Below, in pieces: positions 1 to 8,803 of a stretch of 37,753 nucleotides of DNA (position 1 is its first letter; each line of letters opens with the position of its first letter). A program made the position numbers and the translations under genes. This DNA is from Bacteroidota bacterium (GTDB taxonomy: Bacteria; Bacteroidota; Ignavibacteria; Ignavibacteriales; Ignavibacteriaceae), in contig JAMCWE010000138.1 in assembly GCA_023475265.1 (NCBI GenBank), positions 1 through 37,753 of the forward strand, in the 5' to 3' direction. A model generated the notes under the pieces. It saw only the letters and a list, made by a program, of their open reading frames with translations. It was not told the origin of the DNA and did no database searches.

Positions 1-2109
1 AGTAATTCCGTACACATTACCAAAATCTACGTTTGTTAGTCTTGCGTATTGGGCTGCCGTATAAGTGCTGACAAATTCAGTTCCCAAAAGATCACGAATA
101 TCTTTGCTGAAGAAAGTTAATTGAGTTCCTAAATTTTCTGACAGAGCTTGCTTTAAGCCAACTTCATATTGAACAGTAAATTGAGGTTTAAGATCCGGAT
201 TACCTAACACGCCGTAGTCAATTCCACCAGCTTGCAGCTGATCGAGAACAAGATAATTAGAATTATTATACAGGTCTCCCAATCCCGGCATTTGATAAAA
301 ATGACCGTATGAAAAATAAATAGAAGCAGTTGAAGTCAGCGGAAAACTAAGTCCGACTCGCGGAGCTAACGAAGCTTTTATTGTTGTTCGTTTTAAAGAA
401 GATAACGGCGCACCTTTAATTGAATTAGCAGGATTCTGAAGATCGGTGGGTACATAAGCATTTGCGTCGAATACTTGAAGCCGTAATCCTCCTCTTACAA
501 CAAGGTCGCCAAGCTCAACCCGGTCTTGCAAATAGGCGACACCTTGTCTTGGATAATATATCTCAACTTTTGGATCTTTCGGATTAGTACTGTAATGAGG
601 TTGAAGAATTTCCACACCGTTAACATTTGTCTGTCTTAAAAAGCCCGGACTGCCGAAAGAAAGTTTTGATAACTCTCCTTCCAAACCAGCTTCAATTAGG
701 TTTGCCCTATTCGCCTGCCAACTATAATCGAGCTTGACAATCCCGTCGTTTGTTTTCTGAATAAATCTTGTGAGATCAACACCTTGAACATCAGCTCCAT
801 ATTCATAGCTGGCATCGCTCTGAGGAATTCCATCCTGCAAATAGCGGGGATCATAAACACTCGGATATTTATAATTACTATAATCAAAATAATTATATCT
901 GAAATTGAGTTTATAAAACATTTGCTGGCTAAGAGTATGAGTTATATCCAAACCTTGAGTTAATGAAAGAGTTGTTTGGGTTGGGATACCATCCGGTAGA
1001 AACCTGAATGAATTATTATAAGTTGTTTCATCAAAGCTGTTCAGAATCGCCACGTAACTCAATTGAATTTTAGGTAAGGTTCGATTAGTAATTTTAAACT
1101 GGCCGCTCCATTCATGATGAGTCTGCATTGGAACCAATTTATTATCACCAGTTGGGCGGAAAACCTTTTTCTCAAAATCATTTGAATCAGTCGGCAAAAA
1201 CCTTCTGATACCAAACAGGTAACCATCGTTCAAATATCTTCTGCCGCTAATAAAAAAAGTTGTATTATTTAAGATCGCTGGTCCGCTGATAGTTAACTGA
1301 TAATTTTGAATTTGAGCAGGCCGATAAGTATTATCAAATGGATATCTTGTAACGTCGGTTGTATAATAATCTCCCATGTAAACTTCGCCGGAATATTGGA
1401 AGTTTTCTGTACCGGTTCTTAGTACAGCATTAACAACACCGCTCATCGCCTCACCATATTTTGCATCAAACGTTCCGCTTATTACCTGGACTTCCTGTAA
1501 AATGGATTTGTCCAATTGCAGAGTTGATGAGTTGTCATATGGATTATTAACAGTTACTCCGTCAACCTGGTATTGAACTTCACCAATTCTTCCGCCTCTA
1601 AAATGCCCATCAACCACGCCAGCTTGAAGATTTACAATTTCATTTAAACTTTGAACAGGAAGATTTTGCATATCCTCCTTGCTTACATTAACAACGGAAC
1701 TAGTCTGATTAAACTCTACAAGAGGCTTTTGAGCAACTACAGTTACTGTCTTACTTTGAATTGCCTCTTCGCTTAGAGTAACATTTATTTCAGTTGTTTG
1801 GTCAGGGATAATTTTGATATTCTTAACAATTTTTGATTGATAACCAACGTAGCGGTATTCTACAGAGTATGTGCCGGTTCTAAGATTTAGAATGTTATAA
1901 TAGCCATCCAAATCACTTGTGGTTCCAGTGCTGGTACCTTGTACTAATATATTAGCTCCAATTAAAGGTTCACCTTTTGGATCTGCAACTCTTCCTTTTA
2001 GCTTTCCACTAGTTTGAGCAAAGATTGAATATCCGGATAATAAAATTATGATTATGACCTGTAAAAAAGTATAAAAGATTAATTTTCTTTTGCGCTCCTT
2101 GTTTAACAT
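1..2109 (-). CDS. TonB-dependent outer-membrane receptor (partial, C-terminus beyond left edge)
   Basis: An open frame of 703 codons runs from an ATG at 2109 to the left edge with no stop, so the C-terminal barrel strands are missing. After a signal peptide ending near residue 32 (...YSIFAQ), residues about 35-115 match a carboxypeptidase-regulatory-like domain (GRVADPKGEPLIGANILVQG), followed by a plug domain (about 120-235) with the receptor-typical VDGVTVNNPYD, VQVISGTFDAKYGEAMSG and NAVLRTGT motifs. The rest reads as aromatic-rich beta strands. This is the domain order of SusC-like or carboxypeptidase-regulatory TonB receptors. No SusD-like lipoprotein is visible beside it. Placement downstream of a sugar-degradation cluster suggests oligosaccharide uptake, but no LacI-type palindrome lies in its upstream gap, so the substrate is inference. 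Start choice: only ATG directly before the signal peptide; GGAG lies inside the first codons, and no strong upstream RBS is seen. Confidence 0.9.
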   Translation of the reverse strand, partial: MLNKERKRKLIFYTFLQVIIIILLSGYSIFAQTSGKLKGRVADPKGEPLIGANILVQGTSTGTTSDLDGYYNILNLRTGTYSVEYRYVGYQSKIVKNIKIIPDQTTEINVTLSEEAIQSKTVTVVAQKPLVEFNQTSSVVNVSKEDMQNLPVQSLNEIVNLQAGVVDGHFRGGRIGEVQYQVDGVTVNNPYDNSSTLQLDKSILQEVQVISGTFDAKYGEAMSGVVNAVLRTGTENFQYSGEVYMGDYYTTDVTRYPFDNTYRPAQIQNYQLTISGPAILNNTTFFISGRRYLNDGYLFGIRRFLPTDSNDFEKKVFRPTGDNKLVPMQTHHEWSGQFKITNRTLPKIQLSYVAILNSFDETTYNNSFRFLPDGIPTQTTLSLTQGLDITHTLSQQMFYKLNFRYNYFDYSNYKYPSVYDPRYLQDGIPQSDASYEYGADVQGVDLTRFIQKTNDGIVKLDYSWQANRANLIEAGLEGELSKLSFGSPGFLRQTNVNGVEILQPHYSTNPKDPKVEIYYPRQGVAYLQDRVELGDLVVRGGLRLQVFDANAYVPTDLQNPANSIKGAPLSSLKRTTIKASLAPRVGLSFPLTSTASIYFSYGHFYQMPGLGDLYNNSNYLVLDQLQAGGIDYGVLGNPDLKPQFTVQYEVGLKQALSENLGTQLTFFSKDIRDLLGTEFVSTYTAAQYARLTNVDFGNVYGIT

Positions 2110-2326
2110 AATTTAAACCTAGAAAATTTTTTTCAAAAAAATAATAACTCACCTTACACTTATTTTATTTTATTGTCAAAGTCCACCTTGCTCAATAAAT
2201 TTTTATATTTTGAGAAAAGGAGTTTTGGTTGAGTCTTGCCTGCAATAGACAGGTCAGAATTTTGATAAATTTAATTTAATAAGTGAACAGATGGAAATTT
2301 TCATTCCATCTGTTCAATAAATTAAA
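2110..2326. other. Intergenic region between TonB receptor and CBM9-like gene
   Basis: Short AT-rich gap upstream of the receptor. It must hold the receptor promoter unless the gene is read from the upstream operon. A small CCTG-7 nt-CAGG hairpin lies near 2239-2253 and a stronger one at 2284-2316. No TGTAAACGTTTACA-type operator is present. Confidence 0.6.
2284..2316 (-). terminator. 13-bp perfect hairpin downstream of the CBM9-like gene, probable terminator
   Basis: TGAACAGATGGAA and its exact reverse complement flank a 7-nt loop, 11 bp after the stop of the minus-strand gene ending at 2327. The following bases on that strand are A/T-rich but lack a clean T run, so this may be a weak terminator or an RNA 3'-end stabiliser. 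Confidence 0.6.
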
Positions 2327-4249
2327 TCACTTTAATAAGATCATCTTAGACGTTTTGCTTAGATAATTAAGCCCGTTATCGTTTGATTTTAACGACAGCC
2401 TATAGAAATAAACTCCGGAAGCGAGTGTATTCGCGTTGAAGTCATAGACATGTATTCCAGAAGTTTGATGCAATAAGTTTACGTTAGAAACCAATTGACC
2501 TAACATATTATAAATTGATAAAGTTACTTCACCTTCTTTAGGTATGGAATAACTAATTTTGGTTGAAGGGTTGAACGGATTCGGATAATTTCCATATAGA
2601 ACCAAGCTAACAGGAACTGTATTTGCAGGATTAGTTTTTACATCAGTTGGAACATTAGGATCCATGTACATCCACGCTGTTGGGCCTGCGTCTTTATTCT
2701 CCTTAAAGAACCATGTTCTTGTTCCATAATTGTTAGCAGGATTATCAAAAACATCTGCATCCAATACATCAACACCGCCAAACAATAAGTGATCTCCTAA
2801 ACCATTTGCATAACCAAGCTTAGAAAGATCAATTTTTAATTCAACTGTGTAGCCGGTATCAACGTCAGTATTGTTATTAACTGTACCATGAACCTGCATT
2901 CCTAAAGTAGCAATACCTTGTTTTACAAGCGTATCAAGATCCTCATCTGCTTTCGGATTTCCGAGGGTATCAAAATCTGCTAATAAATTTAAGAACTGCA
3001 TTACGTGATCAGAATTTATTGAATCTCTTAATCCTAAGATAAAACGTACACCGTCTTTTTGATCCTGATTAGTTGCACCGCCTTCAATTAATTGATCAGC
3101 AACATTAGCAGCTAAGTATAGATAATTTCCTTTGAAGAACATTTTAACAGTTGCATCTGAAGGATCCAAAACTTGAGGAAGAGTTGGAGAAGGAGGATTT
3201 GATGTACTTACCTCATACGAAGCACTCATACTTTTTCCTAGTCCTGGATAAGTATTAAACGTTGCAAGATCACCGTATTTAACTTTTAAAGTATATGCAC
3301 CATTCCATACCGGATCATTTAGATTTCCATCAATAGTCGGATCTGTAGCGTTAGCTCCATTAGGTACAACAACATCCGGTGGAATTGTTGGTACCGGACC
3401 TGAATTAACTGTAACGTCAGGGCGAATATAAATTCTGCCAGCATTTTCGCCTTGATCGCTCCAAGGATGCTGCCACCAAGCTTTACCTACAGCTCTCTTA
3501 GTTGGATCGCTTTGCCAATACCAATCAGCATCAACAATTTGAATATTAGCGCCTACAACATCACCGTTGGTTTGTGTTGTATTGTAGCCTAATGAATCAA
3601 GATTTATTGCCATTTCAAAAACGTAATCTGTATCCGGAGTACTGTCATCATTTGAAGTGCCCTGAATTGAATAACCCATATTCCAACCCATTGCAGCTAT
3701 CATAGAATCGGTAAGCTGATCTTGATAAGGCCCCATGTAGCCATATCTAGGTCCAGCACCTTTTCCTCTGCCACCGGTATAACTAGATGAAGTATCGGTG
3801 AATAAAAAACAAGGGAAAATTTCTTTACGCCCAACAGGTCTTGTTCTAATATCCTTTACATTCATTAACACACCATCCCACCAGGCAGGCCCAGGCCAAT
3901 CATGGCCACCAATAGAAGCGTCTGGGATTATAAATGCAATGTAAAGTTGATTATTATGAGATAGGAATTTTAGAGTAGCGTGGAGACTATCAGAATATCC
4001 GCTCGGGTTAGGATATCCATCGGTATTCCATCCGCTCGTTGGTAAGCCTGAACTTACCCCGTAAGTAATGTGAATAGAATCTGCCTTAGCCCAGGATGCT
4101 TCATTAAGCTTTCCATCCAGAACAATTGGTTCAGATGTTTCTCTTGCCCATACTGCATCTTGCCTTTTTATCATTTGAGCTTCCGTTAACGGAGTAAAGA
4201 AAGGAATCAACAGTACTAGAAATAATAAGTACCGTAAGTAATTGTTCAT
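2327..4249 (-). CDS. Secreted protein with two CBM9-like domains and a T9SS sorting domain
   Basis: The chosen ATG at 4249 gives 640 residues and sits 5-6 nt after a perfect AGGAGG; a longer frame starting at 4300 adds 17 residues before the obvious signal peptide (MNNYLRYLLFLVLLIPFF...EAQ) and is rejected. Two repeats of the CBM9/DOMON-like fold are recognisable by their opening pattern (PIVLDGKLNEASWAKAD at about 37, DPTIDGNLNDPVWNGAY near 305), each about 230-250 residues. The C-terminal about 80 residues, beginning GNYPNPFNPSTKISYSIPK and ending in KMILLK, are a T9SS type A sorting domain, so the product should be exported through the outer membrane and held at the surface or released. 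No catalytic domain is seen. It follows the LacI gene and is probably co-transcribed with it; a surface glucan-binding role is inferred. Confidence 0.85.
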   Translation of the reverse strand: MNNYLRYLLFLVLLIPFFTPLTEAQMIKRQDAVWARETSEPIVLDGKLNEASWAKADSIHITYGVSSGLPTSGWNTDGYPNPSGYSDSLHATLKFLSHNNQLYIAFIIPDASIGGHDWPGPAWWDGVLMNVKDIRTRPVGRKEIFPCFLFTDTSSSYTGGRGKGAGPRYGYMGPYQDQLTDSMIAAMGWNMGYSIQGTSNDDSTPDTDYVFEMAINLDSLGYNTTQTNGDVVGANIQIVDADWYWQSDPTKRAVGKAWWQHPWSDQGENAGRIYIRPDVTVNSGPVPTIPPDVVVPNGANATDPTIDGNLNDPVWNGAYTLKVKYGDLATFNTYPGLGKSMSASYEVSTSNPPSPTLPQVLDPSDATVKMFFKGNYLYLAANVADQLIEGGATNQDQKDGVRFILGLRDSINSDHVMQFLNLLADFDTLGNPKADEDLDTLVKQGIATLGMQVHGTVNNNTDVDTGYTVELKIDLSKLGYANGLGDHLLFGGVDVLDADVFDNPANNYGTRTWFFKENKDAGPTAWMYMDPNVPTDVKTNPANTVPVSLVLYGNYPNPFNPSTKISYSIPKEGEVTLSIYNMLGQLVSNVNLLHQTSGIHVYDFNANTLASGVYFYRLSLKSNDNGLNYLSKTSKMILLK

Positions 4250-4335
4250 ATATCCTCCTGAAATATATGTTATGAGTTTTGTGTTATTTATTGCGGCCAA
4301 TTATAAGTTTAAGAATTACATTTTTTTTCTTACTT

Positions 4336-5346
4336 TTAAGCACAACCACAAGAACCGCCGATGACCAAACATGTTGAAAGAATTTCAACAAAAGATTTCT
4401 TCTTTAATTTTTTATCTTTTATCATTCCAAGCAGATGAATAACCGCTTTGCTGCCTAATTCCGCTATCGGCACATGAACTGTTGTCAGCCTGGGATGAAG
4501 AAACTGACTTAGATAAATGTCATCAAATCCAACTAACGCAATATCCTCCGGAATTCTTATCTTCAATTCCTTAGCTGCCTGATAAGCTCCTACTGCCATC
4601 ATATCATTTGCCATAAATATTGCATCCGGCTTTACTTTATTACTTATCAATTTTTTGAATCCATGATATCCGCCTTCTACTGAGAAGTCACCAGGCACTA
4701 CCATCGATCCGTTTTTATTTAATCCATATTTCTGTAATGCCTTGTAATATCCATTTGATCTATCGATTGCATCGTAGTTATCTTTCGGACCTTCAACCAT
4801 ACCGATTATTTTATAACTATGATTTTGAATTAGATGTTCCACTATGGTGTATGCACCTTGAAAATTATCTACCTTAAAGTTCGCATTATTATTTGTATCT
4901 CCGCCGGCATTGATTAGCACAATCGGACGCTTACTCTTTCTTATGATCTCATTTATACGCTCGTCAATTTGCGGCGCCATCAAGATAACTCCGTCTACTC
5001 TTCCGCTTCCCATAAATTCGATCAATGTTTCCAAAATATTTCTTTTACTGTGTGAACTTGATACAAGCACAAACCAATTTTGTTTATATGCTTCTTCATC
5101 AATGCCATGAATAATGTCCATAAAAAACTCACCAACTAGATCAGGCAAAACAACTCCGATTGTGTCGGTTAATTGCCTGGAGAGGCTTCTAGCAATCGGA
5201 TTAGGAATATAATTGAGCTCTTTAGAAATTTTTAATACTTTATCTTTTGTCGGCTGCCTAACTAAGTCGCTGTTGCTAAACACCCTTGAGACAGTTGCAA
5301 TTGATACGCCTGCCTTCTCTGCTACTTTCTTTATATCAACTTTCAT
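4336..5346 (-). CDS. LacI/GalR-family transcriptional regulator
   Basis: 336 residues from the ATG at 5346 (MKVDIKKVAEKAGVSIATVS); a TTG nine codons upstream is open in frame but would put extra residues before the family's conserved start. Residues 2-50 form the LacI helix-turn-helix plus hinge helix (NPIARSLS), followed by a periplasmic-binding-protein-like ligand domain with the typical GVVLPDLVGEFF, DGVILMAPQ, FMANDMMAVGA and VGFDDIYLSQFLHPRLTTV segments. A cysteine pair closes the protein (GGSCGCA). Two perfect 14-bp palindromes lie 36 and 135 bp upstream of the ATG and a third lies in the GH94/toroid divergent promoter, so it probably represses its own gene and the sugar locus. The inducer, perhaps a sophoro-oligosaccharide or a breakdown product, is inferred only. 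Confidence 0.93.
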   Translation of the reverse strand: MKVDIKKVAEKAGVSIATVSRVFSNSDLVRQPTKDKVLKISKELNYIPNPIARSLSRQLTDTIGVVLPDLVGEFFMDIIHGIDEEAYKQNWFVLVSSSHSKRNILETLIEFMGSGRVDGVILMAPQIDERINEIIRKSKRPIVLINAGGDTNNNANFKVDNFQGAYTIVEHLIQNHSYKIIGMVEGPKDNYDAIDRSNGYYKALQKYGLNKNGSMVVPGDFSVEGGYHGFKKLISNKVKPDAIFMANDMMAVGAYQAAKELKIRIPEDIALVGFDDIYLSQFLHPRLTTVHVPIAELGSKAVIHLLGMIKDKKLKKKSFVEILSTCLVIGGSCGCA

Positions 5347-5382
5347 GACTATCCGACTTAATTTGGTTGACAATTATAATAT

Positions 5383-5396
5383 TGTAAACGTTTACA
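5383..5396. promoter_or_regulatory. LacI-type operator, copy 1
   Basis: Perfect palindrome TGTAAACGTTTACA with the central CG found in LacI/CcpA-type operators. It lies 36 bp before the lacI ATG. On the minus strand a TATAAT sits just downstream of it (within 5371-5380), so a bound repressor would cover the -10/-35 region. Autoregulation is inferred. Confidence 0.85.
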
Positions 5397-5481
5397 TTTT
5401 TTTGTTGAAGTTTTTTCTGCTTTCAATTTTTTTCCATATCAGTAATAAATTTATCGGTAATTTGAATTAGAGTAGAAACAA

Positions 5482-5495
5482 TGTAAACGTTTACA
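5482..5495. promoter_or_regulatory. LacI-type operator, copy 2
   Basis: Second perfect TGTAAACGTTTACA, 99 bp centre-to-centre from copy 1, in the gap between the permease gene end and lacI. The pair could support cooperative binding or a repression loop around the lacI promoter. Confidence 0.83.
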
Positions 5496-5623
5496 TTTTA
5501 AACTACAAAATCACATTCATTTTGTCAAGTAAATTTTTTAGCATCATTACTTTTTGTTATATCCTAGTCATTTTTCGTTAAAATTATATTTGAATTATAT
5601 CAACCGACACAAAAAATAATATC

Positions 5624-6433
5624 CTATTCTTTTATTCCTCCCATCATAATGCCTTTTATATAATATTTTTGCAGCGCTAAAAAGACTAATAGAATAGGCA
5701 TAATTGTAACAACTGAACCAGCCATCATTAATTCGGTATCTTGATTATGTTCACCCATTAGATTTGCTAAAGCAACGGGCAAGGTATACATAGAATCATT
5801 AGTCATTGCAATTAAAGGCCAGAGGAAATCATTCCACGCTCCCATAAAAGAAAAGATGGCAAGTGTAATCAAAATTGGTTTTGCTAAAGGAAGGATTACC
5901 GAAAAATAAATTTGAAAATCACTAGCGCCATCCATTTTAGCTGCTTCAATAAGGCTGTCCGGAATTGCAATTAAGTATTGCCTTATCAAAAATATTCCGA
6001 ACACGCTTGTCATTCCGGGAATAATCACAGCCATATAAGTATTGATCAATCCCATATATTTCAACATCAAAAAAAGCGGAAGCATTGTTACCTGGGCAGG
6101 TATAATCATAAAACTTAATAACAGCTTGAATAAATTTTTCTGACCGGCAAATCTATATTTTGCGAAAGCAAATCCAGCCATCGAATTTATGAACAATGAA
6201 ATTACAGTTATCCCGACAGAGACTACGATACTATTAAGAAAATACTTCGCAATATTTAATCGTGAGAATAAATTTTGATACTGAGAAAACGTTATTTTAC
6301 TTGGAAAAAATTTTGGTGGAAAAACATTTGACTCTCCTGTTGACATTAACGAAGCCGATATCATCCAAATGAAAGGCATCAAACATAAAATAGCTACAAA
6401 GATTAATGTGAAATAAAGTACATAACGTTTCAT
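5624..6433 (-). CDS. ABC sugar importer permease, MalG/UgpE type
   Basis: 269 residues with six predicted membrane segments and the inner-membrane component EAA loop starting at residue 163 (EAAKMDGASDFQ...LPLAKP) that docks the ATPase. The N-terminal MISASLM...GESNVFPPKFFPS segment is typical of the MalG side of CUT1 carbohydrate importers. Its ATG overlaps the stop of the other permease gene by four bases (ATGA), showing translational coupling and a shared heterodimeric channel. It is the last importer gene; no ATPase gene follows. Substrate from context: beta-glucan oligosaccharides. Confidence 0.95.
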   Translation of the reverse strand: MKRYVLYFTLIFVAILCLMPFIWMISASLMSTGESNVFPPKFFPSKITFSQYQNLFSRLNIAKYFLNSIVVSVGITVISLFINSMAGFAFAKYRFAGQKNLFKLLLSFMIIPAQVTMLPLFLMLKYMGLINTYMAVIIPGMTSVFGIFLIRQYLIAIPDSLIEAAKMDGASDFQIYFSVILPLAKPILITLAIFSFMGAWNDFLWPLIAMTNDSMYTLPVALANLMGEHNQDTELMMAGSVVTIMPILLVFLALQKYYIKGIMMGGIKE

Positions 6434-7320
6434 ATGTAAGATTCTTTTTGAAATTTTAATTGAATTAAGCTAACGACAAGAATTATAAAAAATAAAATAA
6501 ACGCCAATGCCGCTGAATAGCCCATATTCCACCAGCGAAAACCTTCTTGGTACATATATAAAACAATACTAAGCGTGCTGTTCAACGGCCCGCCTTGCGT
6601 CATTATATAAGGTTCAGCAAATAGTTGGAAATAACCGATCATAGTTATTATGCCGACAAAAAGTGTAGTCGGCGCTAACATTGGAAGAGTTATATTTTTA
6701 AATTGATTCCACGCAGAAGCACCTTCGAGACTAGCTGCCTCATATAAATCTTCCGGAATGTTTTGAAGGCCGGCAATAAAAATTATCATGTTATAACCGA
6801 AGTTTTTCCATATTGCCATTAGAATAATTGCCGGCATCGCCCATTTCGGATTTCCTAACCAATCTATTCTATGAATTCCTATAAAACCTAAAAAGTAATT
6901 TAGAATGCCGAATCTTGGATGATAAATGAATCTCCATAAAACTGAAACTGCGACAAGAGTTGTAACCACCGGAATGAAATATACTAATCGGAAAAAACTT
7001 TTGAATCTAACTAGCTTTGAATTAATTAATAAAGCCGCAGCTAATGAAACGGCTATCGATAAAGGCCCTCCAACTATGACAAAGTATAAAGTGTTTTTTA
7101 ACGAAGTCCAAAATAAAGGATCATTAAAAATGTCTATATAATTTCTAAATCCCACAAATTGTGCAAAGCTTAAATTACCAAGTGAGTAAATATCAAAATC
7201 GGTAAAGCTCATTAATAATGCCGCTATCACCGGAAGCAGAAAAAAAATGAAAATAGTGATCATTGCAGGTGCAAGAAAAAAGTAAGCTGCGGATATTTTA
7301 AATTTATTTGAATCTATCAT
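6430..7320 (-). CDS. ABC sugar importer permease, MalF/UgpA type
   Basis: 296 residues, six predicted membrane helices, and the EAA loop starting at residue 194 (EAASLEGASAWNQFK...LPMLAP). The motifs FAEPYIMTQGGPLNST and LYMYQEGFRWWNMGYSAA are characteristic of the MalF/UgpA side of CUT1 importers. It starts 8 bp after the binding-protein gene and overlaps the next permease by 4 bp, so the three genes form one unit. It moves the sugar delivered by the neighbouring lipoprotein across the inner membrane. Confidence 0.95.
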   Translation of the reverse strand: MIDSNKFKISAAYFFLAPAMITIFIFFLLPVIAALLMSFTDFDIYSLGNLSFAQFVGFRNYIDIFNDPLFWTSLKNTLYFVIVGGPLSIAVSLAAALLINSKLVRFKSFFRLVYFIPVVTTLVAVSVLWRFIYHPRFGILNYFLGFIGIHRIDWLGNPKWAMPAIILMAIWKNFGYNMIIFIAGLQNIPEDLYEAASLEGASAWNQFKNITLPMLAPTTLFVGIITMIGYFQLFAEPYIMTQGGPLNSTLSIVLYMYQEGFRWWNMGYSAALAFILFFIILVVSLIQLKFQKESYI

Positions 7321-7328
7321 TGCAAACT

Positions 7329-8639
7329 TTAATTTGACTTTCTTTCTTTATTTAAAATCCATCTTCTTTTTTCAAGAATTTTATCAACATCGTGATCAAG
7401 CATTTTTAATGCTGCCGTAGGAGAAACTTTTTCTCTTGCACCATACTCTGCATATTGCTGAACCTTTGCAGAAACAATCTGTTCCCATTCCGGAACTTTT
7501 GGAGTTGGAATTACATTCTGCAACTGTTCGTAAAATGCTTTTAGATATTTATCATTTTTTAATGTTGAATCCTGCCATGCATCAATTACTGAAGGCAAGT
7601 CTGTAGACAAATGATAAAACTCAACCTGATTGGATTTTTCAGATAAAAATTCTATTAGCTTCCATGCTTCTTCTTTATGCTTGCAGCTTTTAAACATCGA
7701 TAAGCTTGAACCGCCCGCTAACGATAAGCCGGGATATTTTTGATTATCATAAGCCGGTAAAGGCGCTGTCATCCAATCATTCTGGAGAGATTTTGGTAAT
7801 CTATTTTTAAATTCGGCAACGTTCCAGGGGCCTGTTATATACATTGCAAAAAAGCCACTGGCGAAAGCTTGATAAACATTTGAAACTTCGGTCATATCTA
7901 CCGGAGCAAATTTTTCTTTATAAAATTTCATGAGATAATTAAATGCTATTTGAAATTTATCTTCGCTAAAATCTCCGAGTGAATTATCATCTTTTAATAA
8001 ATCAGCACCTGCTTGCATTCCAAAAATTATGAACGGGGCCCATTCATTTGTTGGGATGAATAAAGAATATTTTTGTTCCGAGCCGTAAAGTTTTTTTATT
8101 TTTTTAGAAACGTCATACAGCTCATTCCAATTTTTTGGCGGATCAGGATATCCAACTCGCTTTAAAATATCTGACCGATAAAAAAGGACACGTGTGTCAA
8201 CATACCAGGGAATACCGTATAGTTTATTGTGAATAATATTTGTCCGCCAAATACCCGGGAAATAATTTTTGCTGTGTACAACTTTAGATTGGTCAACGAA
8301 ACTGTCCAAACTGTCGAGAGAATTTAATGCTACAAACTCCGGTATCCATGTGTTCCCCATCTGAACAATATCCGGTGTAGTTTCACTTGCATAGGCAGTA
8401 ATTAATTTTTCATGCGCCGCGGTCCAGGGAATCGCTTGAACTTTAACAACAATATTCGGATTTAATTTTTCAAATTGTTTGGTAAGCTTCTGAACGTGCT
8501 CTGCTTCAGCACCCATCGTCCAAAAATTAATTTGAATTTTATTTGAAGTGCTATTACTGCAGCTTAATTCGCTTAAAACTATAAATGCGAATGTAAGATA
8601 GAATAATAAATGACGGACAATATTTTTTAGTTTGTTCAT
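7329..8639 (-). CDS. ABC sugar importer solute-binding lipoprotein
   Basis: 436 residues of the family 1 extracellular solute-binding fold: INFWTMGAEAEHVQKL at the start, TPDIVQMGNTWIPEFVAL, YGIPWYVDTRVLFYRSD, and PLPAY...SLAGGSSLSMFKSC further on. A hydrophobic leader ends in SELSC, so Cys27 is the likely lipidation site, though glutamate at -3 is not the usual lipobox residue. The product should be anchored in the periplasm and hand an oligosaccharide to the two permeases encoded directly downstream. The RBS-like AAAGG is only 2 nt from the ATG. A 163-bp gap with a strong inverted repeat separates it from the upstream GH144 gene, so its expression may differ from that of the enzyme genes. 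Confidence 0.94.
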   Translation of the reverse strand: MNKLKNIVRHLLFYLTFAFIVLSELSCSNSTSNKIQINFWTMGAEAEHVQKLTKQFEKLNPNIVVKVQAIPWTAAHEKLITAYASETTPDIVQMGNTWIPEFVALNSLDSLDSFVDQSKVVHSKNYFPGIWRTNIIHNKLYGIPWYVDTRVLFYRSDILKRVGYPDPPKNWNELYDVSKKIKKLYGSEQKYSLFIPTNEWAPFIIFGMQAGADLLKDDNSLGDFSEDKFQIAFNYLMKFYKEKFAPVDMTEVSNVYQAFASGFFAMYITGPWNVAEFKNRLPKSLQNDWMTAPLPAYDNQKYPGLSLAGGSSLSMFKSCKHKEEAWKLIEFLSEKSNQVEFYHLSTDLPSVIDAWQDSTLKNDKYLKAFYEQLQNVIPTPKVPEWEQIVSAKVQQYAEYGAREKVSPTAALKMLDHDVDKILEKRRWILNKERKSN

Positions 8640-8682
8640 TACCTTTTATGATAGATGAAAAACATTAATTGATAAAAATTTT

Positions 8683-8755
8683 GTGATACTGAAACTTGAA
8701 AAACCTTCCGCGTAGAAAGGAGTGAAATACGCAGATCAATTTGTTTCAGTATCAC
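8683..8755 (-). terminator. Long inverted repeat between GH144 gene and importer operon
   Basis: A perfect 13-bp inverted repeat, GTGATACTGAAAC at 8683-8695 and its complement at 8743-8755, encloses 47 nt that contain a second small stem (GCGTA/TACGC). On the minus strand it is followed by AAAATTTTT. It could be a terminator or attenuator after the GH144 gene, or an RNA processing element that sets the ratio of enzyme to importer mRNA. Confidence 0.5.
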
Positions 8756-8803
8756 TGTTTATTTCATTGAATTTTTAATTCAAAAAAATATTTCTGACTA
8801 AAG

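Noticed and set aside
1-2109. Calling the TonB receptor a SusC with a SusD partner
   Set aside because: No SusD-like lipoprotein is adjacent in the window and the ABC importer suggests a non-Sus route; only the general receptor family is supported.
5346-5373. A longer LacI start at TTG 5373
   Set aside because: It adds nine residues before the conserved MKVDIKKVAEKAGVS start and lies right after the operator, so the ATG at 5346 is preferred.
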